Assembly (NCBI GenBank): GCA_028274465.1 | Contig: CM051457.1 | Location: 107,817,982-107,881,981, forward strand | Direction: 5' to 3' | Length of the DNA stretch: 64,000 nt | Source: Plantago ovata | Taxonomy: Eukaryota; Streptophyta; Magnoliopsida; Lamiales; Plantaginaceae | Shown here: positions 57,806-64,000 of the stretch, piece after piece | Position numbering within the stretch: position 1 is the stretch's first letter | Layout of the letters: each line of letters opens with the position of its first letter | Notes under the pieces: generated by a model | Seen by the model: the letters and a program-made list of their open reading frames with translations, nothing else | What the model was told of the DNA's origin: nothing | Database searches by the model: none | Made by a program: the position numbers and the translations under genes

Positions 57806-59825
57806 ACTCCGTATTTTTTACTTTTTTTACCATAGACTATAATGTATCCATGCTATCCTACTTTTTCTTGGATTTTGATGTATCCGTACCAATATCGTAT
57901 CCGTATTCGTATCCGTGTCGGTGCTTCGATCAGAAGGTTTATGTGAGATGTTATAGCAATTTTAATGCACTCCTATAGAGTTCATATGATATCTTGATTC
58001 GTTTAATTTAATTTAATTAAACTAAAATGAACTTATTTAAAGTATAAAAAATTTAAACCGAGTAAATCAATTGAAGATACCTTAATGAAACTGAATTTAA
58101 GGTAAGATGAAGAATTTAAGCGGTTACCACAATTGTCAAAGTCCGAGCTGAGAGTGCAAATCGCTTCTTTTTGTCTATGTTTTGAACAACAAACATGATT
58201 TTAACTTTTAACTAAAGGGTTCAGATTTAATCATCCCTATTCAGTTGGATATTCCGTTTTAAATAGTCTTATTGTTTGTTCACGTTTATGCTTTTAGCAC
58301 ACAAGGAGATTTTTTATTGTACAAATGAAGATTTTGTGGGAAAGGATCTAATCCAGAACCAGAGTTAGATTCGAAATACGATATTTAACCATGTGAACAT
58401 TGATCAAATTGACCACATGAATTCCAAGTTGAGCCGAATATAAACTAATTCAATTTTCTAAATGAGATCATAAATTACTATTTAATAGTAATATATAACC
58501 AAATAGTGAAAAAAATAGAGCAGTCATTAAATTGGTTGAATTTAATTTGTTAATCTTATTACTCAATTCAATGTGGTTCGTACATGTGTCAATATCAAGT
58601 ATAGTTGTGGGGTTCGAATTCCGTTGTCGCTTTTTTCTTATTCATCATGTAGAAAGGTTCTGCCTTCAAATTTAGTTGGCGTAACATTTCTCTATTTTTC
58701 CTTATTAATTATTTAGAAAGGACTTGGGTCTCGAAATAAATTGTTATATCTACCATCTGCTCGACAAATTTGAGAGATGAAATAATTCTACTAATTTTTT
58801 TATCTTGCTTTCAACTTGATGTTGAGATACAAGTTTTATTAGATTATAAAAAATTAAATTTTGTTAAGACTTTGGATATTCTATTAATGGCACCGGGGGC
58901 AAAGTTGTTAAAAATATTCAAATCGGCATGCCTTCGAATCTTATTGTTTGGCTTCTTAACATATGCATCACTTTGTTTGGGTTATATATGTATATAGTTA
59001 CTGTTTAGTACTTACTTTTGTTTTTACATAATGACTTTAAATTGTGTTCAAATAGACAATGCGAGAGTCATAATCATCAACGACCGTGCAATTTGTTACT
59101 TTCATATGGATAAGTTTATCATTTGATTTTATCTTCTATATTCTCACTCATTTTGTAATATATTCTCCGTAATTATATATTTTATGGAGTATGATTTAAG
59201 GCCAATATTTTAACGGTTTATTTCAATTTGCAAACAAGACTTACTTTGTGTAATAAAATGAACCAAAGAAGGTGGGAAAGGAAAAGTCCCTACGTATTTC
59301 AAATTAAATACCCTGAAGTTAAACATTAAAGTGAAAATACATAACAAGACCACACACCAACACGCGTAGCGTGATGTATAAATTCTAGTATTAAAATAAT
59401 AAAATTTGCAGCCAAATAATCTACTCATTTGTCCCAATCTATTATTTACGTTTCTATTTTTTGAAAGTATCCCAAATCCCATGTATATTATTTTAAATGA
59501 AACCCACTTTTACACTTATATATCTCCACTCACATCTCACACTCATATAATACACTACCCACATTTACATATAATATTAATATAATATTATCAAACAAAA
59601 CCTTTAATTAAAAAAAAAAAAAAACCGTATGCATAAGAGTAACTGAATTCCAAAATGTGAAATTCAAACAAATATGGGATTCGATCCGAAATAAATCATA
59701 GACCCAACCTAACCCTATACTGTATAACATACACGAATGGGCCCATGGGTCTTTACTCGTGCAGGCGCTAAAGACATCTCACTACTGCTTCAATCTAAAA
59801 CTGAAAAGTAAGGAAGAAGAATTTG
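57806..59825. other. AT-rich intergenic stretch
   Basis: No supported gene. GGGTTCGAATTCC at 58610-58622 resembles a pol III B box, but no A box accompanies it. A run A14 lies near 59612. Confidence 0.5.
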
Positions 59826-61244
59826 ATGATGATCATGAGAAGGATCAAGGTTGGCTCGTGGATTTCCAGAAGGGTTCCAGCATCATCATCATCTTCCATT
59901 TCAGCTGCTAATCAACAACATTTGGAGATTTCGTCTTCTTCTCCATTTCACTCCGTCAGAAAAGCTTCTCAATCGATACCTAGATTGGATTTCAGTCGTG
60001 TTAAAAAGGTCAGTGAAGCTGTTGATTTCTTTCATGACATGCTCCTTATGAAACCTCGTCCCACTGTTATTCAATTCAACCAGTTATTGTCTCTAGTTGT
60101 TAAAATGAAGCATTACTCTGTTGCCCTCCAACTGTTCGACAAAATGCGTCAATATCACATTCCTTACGATGAGTACACACTGTCTATTGTCATTAACTCC
60201 TACTGCCTTGTTGGTCGTGTTGACCTTGGTTTTTCTGTTTTGGGCCTCTTACTTAAATCTGGTTTTGTTCCAAATGTTACCACCTTCAACACTCTCATCA
60301 AAGGGCTCTTCTTGTGTAACATATCAATAGATGCCTTCTGCAAGGAAGGAAATGTTAAATATGCAGAGGAAGTGTTGGAAGTTATGAGGCAAAGAAACAT
60401 CTGTCCCAATATTGTTACATATAATTCGCTGATTGATGGTTATTGTCTACGAGGAGAGATGGAGAAAGCAAGGGAGACGTTCAATCTAATTTTGGATTCG
60501 GGGCTTAAGCCCGATATTTTCACCTATAGTATCTTAATGAAGGGACATTGCAGTAAGGGTGATGCAGATGAAGCATCGAAACTTTTCCTAGAAATTCCTC
60601 GGGTAGGATTACAACATGATGCATATAGCTGCAACATCATTTTAGGTGGATTATTTTCTGTAGGAAAGTGTGATGATGTGTGGAAGATCTTCAATGAGAT
60701 GCAACTGTACCATGTAACTCCCAATGTGGTTATCTACACTACTATGATCGATGGATTATGCAAGAATAAAAGGATTTCTGAAGCATTTTCGGTGTTACAG
60801 ATGATGGAAGGTAGTGGTGTTTATCCGGACATAGTATCATATAATGCCCTTATTCACGGATTATGCAAAGATGGAAAAGTTGCCAAAGCAAAGGATCTTC
60901 TAAGTAAACTTCCTTCCAAAGGTCTGCTGCCCGACGTTATCACGTTTAACACCATCGTTGGTGGACTTTGTCAAGACGGACTTCTCAAGGAGGCAAAGGG
61001 TATGCTTATAGAAATGGGGAAATGTGGTTGTAACCCAGACCATGTTACATACAACATCATTGTCAAACATTGCCTGAAACGCAGGGAATGGCTAGAGGCA
61101 AAACCACTCTTGGAGGAAATGATTATTAAGGACCTCTCACTTGAGGCAGCTAATGTTTCCATGTTGATTGATTATTACAAAAAGTATGGTGGAGATGTAG
61201 TTCCTCTAGACATGATTAAGAAGCTTATTCCAACATATAGGTAG
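59826..61244 (+). CDS. P-class PPR protein (Rf-like), intact
   Basis: 472 residues from ATG 59826, with no introns. The N-terminus is Arg- and Ser-rich (MRRIKVGSWISRRVPASSSSS), a likely mitochondrial targeting peptide. About eleven 35-residue PPR motifs follow from residue 70, such as NIVTYNSLIDGYCLRGEME, and the C-terminus is VPLDMIKKLIPTYR. These helical repeats bind RNA in organelles; Rf-like members often process mitochondrial transcripts. It is shorter than the common 550-650 residues: near residue 165 one motif (TTFNTLIKGLFL) passes straight into the middle of another (ISIDAFCKEGNVK), as if some motifs had been lost in frame. It is paralogous to the pseudogene at 28173-30289. Confidence 0.9.
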   Translation: MMIMRRIKVGSWISRRVPASSSSSISAANQQHLEISSSSPFHSVRKASQSIPRLDFSRVKKVSEAVDFFHDMLLMKPRPTVIQFNQLLSLVVKMKHYSVALQLFDKMRQYHIPYDEYTLSIVINSYCLVGRVDLGFSVLGLLLKSGFVPNVTTFNTLIKGLFLCNISIDAFCKEGNVKYAEEVLEVMRQRNICPNIVTYNSLIDGYCLRGEMEKARETFNLILDSGLKPDIFTYSILMKGHCSKGDADEASKLFLEIPRVGLQHDAYSCNIILGGLFSVGKCDDVWKIFNEMQLYHVTPNVVIYTTMIDGLCKNKRISEAFSVLQMMEGSGVYPDIVSYNALIHGLCKDGKVAKAKDLLSKLPSKGLLPDVITFNTIVGGLCQDGLLKEAKGMLIEMGKCGCNPDHVTYNIIVKHCLKRREWLEAKPLLEEMIIKDLSLEAANVSMLIDYYKKYGGDVVPLDMIKKLIPTYR

Positions 61245-61386
61245 TTGAAAAGGTCAATGGCCAATGTGGTAGAATCTTTGGGTAATGCCAATGTCAGTGC
61301 ATGTGTAACATTTAGTCTTTGCATGTAATGAGATTTACTTGGTTGTTCCCAAATCTGTTATTACAATGATACTCTGTATATTTGTT

Positions 61387-61485
61387 GCCGCTAATATTTT
61401 CATGTTGATTGATCATTGCAAAGAGGACGGTGCAGGTGGAGCTCCTCTAGATATGATTGGAAAGCTTGTTCCAAAGCTAACTTAA
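61387..61485 (+). pseudogene. PPR C-terminal fragment, duplicated tail
   Basis: 33 codons ending in TAA encode a close copy of the last residues of the preceding gene (GGAPLDMIGKLVPK against VVPLDMIKKLIP). It lies 143 bp beyond that gene's stop and has no upstream partner. It is a remnant of a tandem PPR copy or of unequal exchange. Confidence 0.75.
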
Positions 61486-63203
61486 TTAAGCCTGTTTTGA
61501 ATTTCCATAAGTTTTCGTTTATACATCTAATCCAAGGCCATGATGCAGCAGTACCTCTTATCAATTTTGTTACCGTCATATTGATGGAAAGCTTGATATC
61601 TTGGTATGTGTTTATTCTTTTCTCTGTTTGTGTGTTTGCTACTCTTTCTGTTGGTTTTTCGGTTTATTTGGTTTTTATCATTTAGGAAGAAATAAAAAGT
61701 TGTAAGTCTGTATATTAACAATACTACTGATATTATTTTGCAGAAATGTGATGTTTCTAATCGGTTGTTATGATTGTTGTTGGTTCAGTGTGATATAAAG
61801 GTATTAAACCTTTTCAACTTTTTATTGAAACAAAGAAAAAAACTAAGAGTTTTGAGTCTCTATCTGTTAAGAATTACTGATTAGTCCTGTCAAGAGGGGA
61901 AACGGTGGCTGGTTTTTCTAAGCGGGTAGTTGCGATAGGGAGAAATATTGCTTCAACGTGACAGGCCTACGGCGCCCTAGATTATTTTTCATGATATTTC
62001 TGTTTTGTTTTAGAGTTTTGTACTAACAGGTTTTCTATGTGTTTAATTTCTGTACAAACACTTGATTTATCTTAATCTGTTTATTATTGTGGCATTCTCT
62101 ACATGATTGAATGCTGAATAACTGATTTTATTTTGTAGCTTCTTTTTCGGATGAGCCGAGTATAGTGAAACGGAGATGGAGGGTAGCTTAAGGCAACTTC
62201 TTTAGGGAACTTGGGACAAGAAACTCTGTTCCATCCCAGACCGCCATGTGACTTAAATGGGGGTAATCGAATGTCATTTCTATTTTCTCTTATTTATGAT
62301 GATGATGATTTAATACTGATTGATGAACTCGAATATAAATTGAATGTTTAGCTTGCTACTGTATAAACTAAGAAAATCAGTATCCCAACTCTGATGAATA
62401 AATTTATCATTACAGTGCTCTTAAAATTTGTAACAAAGTAGAGTTTATGGCTGTTGTTAAGCTGACTGATACAAGCAACACCTGAGGATATTTAATTTAG
62501 TAAGTTTTTTCATCTGCTACCTGCGTTTTGGATTCTATCCTCTCTGTTCTCAAGTTGAAGATTAACGTGTTTTGCATTAAGAAGTTATTATTGGAACTTG
62601 CTGCCGTTGAGGCAGGGATAAAACGTGTCTATTGAGGCAGCAAACATCTAGCTGTTGTCGAAATATAAGTCTCAGGGATCTCTTTGAATAAACTAATGCG
62701 GAGACATCATATCCTAACGACAACAAGATCTTTGATTCATTACGTGAACTAGGCTGAAGTGCAGTGAACAACTTCGATTATCATACGTTTTTGAGGTACA
62801 ATTCTCTGTTACTGTTTCATTCTGCCAGTTTGTGGTACACATGATTCACATGTATGGTATTTTCGAATGATTAATTGCAACTAAGGAAATCTGAAATTTT
62901 CTTTCTGTTCTGTCTGGAAGTGCAGCAGAAGCTATACTTGGTAGAGATCCTTAAAATGTTAGTCACTGTAATGGTACATCAAAAATGTTAGGTAGACTGT
63001 AGACACCACTTTGATTTCTTTTGGTTTTCTCTTACTTTATGCTATATTGTATGATTAAACTGAGAAAATGTGAAATCTTAGTCGTCTTTCTAGACACATG
63101 CATTACCGGTTGCCACCACACCGTGTTTTGTGCAATACAATGTGGTAAAAAAAAAAAAAAAAAGATGTGCCACAAAATATAACTATTAGCAAAACTACAA
63201 TGC
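61486..63203. other. Intergenic stretch
   Basis: No supported coding sequence. It may hold 3' UTR exons of the PPR transcript (acceptor-like ...TTTTGCAG near 61743). An A17 run lies near 63150. Confidence 0.4.
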
Positions 63204-63914
63204 TTAATGCCTTCCCATCAAACGGCCAGTGCGTCGATTTGCAGACTTCAATCTGAAATTTAACTCATCCACATCATCCAGAGCAGGATACAATGCTTTG
63301 TTTTGCCTGCATCATTGTATGTAGAAATAAGTTATTTGTATACATTTTAACAGGCTTCACAGTGATTTAGCCAACTAACACCTTTGATTTTATTCAATCT
63401 CGGGTTAGGCTAAACAAAACTAAACTCAACTCAACTATGATTTACTTACATTCTGCACAACTATTATTATTTCCAATCTAATAAAATTCATTAACCTTGA
63501 CCCCATATTAGTAACTTTATGTCACATTACGGAATAACAGACCTATCAAGTTCAGAGCCCATGGCAATAGCCATATCCTTCAGCTCCTCAAGAACAACAC
63601 TCAAATCCGGGAGAGCATCGTCTTGTTTCATCTTTTCGACCTCAACTTTCTGCAAAGTGTTGGTGGTTTCAGCAGGTGATGTGCATCCCTCTGAGGCAGA
63701 GCTCATTTTAGCCTTGTGCTCCAAGTATTTGTCCCATCTCTGTACTATAATCATGAATACTGCATCAATATGAGAATCTCATTCCAATGCCATATAAGAG
63801 AAACTGAGATTACCAAGCACCTGTACTGGTTACAGGGCCAGTTATCGCCGGATTCTTCTTAAGCTTCCATGTTTTCGAAAAAATGCTCCGTAGACCACCC
63901 ATAACCTTCTCTGC
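63204..63914 (-). CDS. SNAP33: SNAP33-like SNARE (SNAP25 family), 3' exons; continues beyond the right edge
   Basis: Three exons on the minus strand fit in phase: 63914-63821, 63759-63543 and 63306-63204 (TAA at 63204-63206). They encode a linker (MGGLRSIFSKTWKLKKNP...ITGPVTS), then the second SNARE helix (KVEVEKMKQDDALPDLS, ELKDMAIAMGSELDR, QNKAL, DDVDELN). The ionic-layer Gln lies in the DRQNKAL segment. This is the Qb+Qc SNARE family that drives vesicle fusion at the plasma membrane and cell plate. The N-terminal SNARE helix lies outside the window. Oddities are LYPALDDV instead of the usual spacing after QNKAL and RRTGRLMGRH at the end, so this may be a divergent paralogue. Confidence 0.85.
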
Positions 63915-64000
63915 CTGAATCCAGAAACATATGAAAATAAACAGCTTAGTACATTCATGGATTCGCAAATTATTCTCGTTGTTTTTATAAAAATCTGTTG

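Noticed and set aside
58605-58640. SINE from a B-box-like GGGTTCGAATTCC
   Set aside because: No A box, no A tail and no target duplication nearby.

Overview
The window is nuclear DNA of a flowering plant, almost certainly a eudicot. The support is an intron-containing SNAP25-type SNARE gene, pentatricopeptide-repeat (PPR) and MCTP genes, a kiwellin gene, Tat-lineage Ty3/Gypsy retrotransposons, Stowaway-type MITEs and an endogenous pararetrovirus. A possible relic of an R1-type resistance gene would lean towards an asterid, but weakly. Host genes are sparse and more than half of the window is transposon or viral relic.

Left part (1-7.5 kb): the decayed 5' part of a Tat-lineage Ty3 element (minus strand, 5' LTR at 3497-4025), then (AT)n tracts and two related MULE-type MITEs whose cores are packed with 14-16 bp palindromes. 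From 6.9 to 23.3 kb lies a nest. A MULE-type MITE (inverted ends 6902-6951 and 23212-23261, 9-bp target duplications) holds an (AT)n tract, and inside that tract sits a head-to-tail array of about two genomes of an endogenous caulimovirid (florendovirus/petuvirus-like). Each copy runs on the minus strand from a tRNA-Met primer site through movement protein, coat protein with zinc knuckle, protease, reverse transcriptase and RNase H to a second ORF of unknown function. Both copies are broken, and a 100-N assembly gap separates them.

Middle part (23.3-40.9 kb): small MITE, TRIM and resistance-gene relics, a broken PPR gene (28.2-30.3 kb), an intact MCTP gene (32.4-35.5 kb, four C2 domains plus a C-terminal membrane region, with a 5'-UTR intron), a rearranged kiwellin pseudogene and an intact kiwellin-like gene (37.5-38.1 kb). 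A three-exon gene for an 82-residue lysine-rich protein follows at 40.0-40.5 kb.

Right part (40.9-64 kb): a complete and apparently very young Tat-lineage Ty3 element (40892-53508). It has LTRs that look identical, a perfect 5-bp target duplication, an uninterrupted 2030-residue polyprotein and, between pol and the 3' LTR, a spliced gene on the opposite strand. Beyond it are old AT-rich repeats, an orphan first exon resembling a SAC-domain phosphoinositide phosphatase beside an LTR-like sequence, an intact PPR gene (59.8-61.2 kb) with a duplicated tail fragment, and the 3' exons of a SNAP33-like SNARE gene running off the right edge.

The host genes show no shared pathway. The main story is layered insertion: (AT)n microsatellites repeatedly mark the edges of MITEs and of the viral array, and the young Ty3 element has cut an older repeat.
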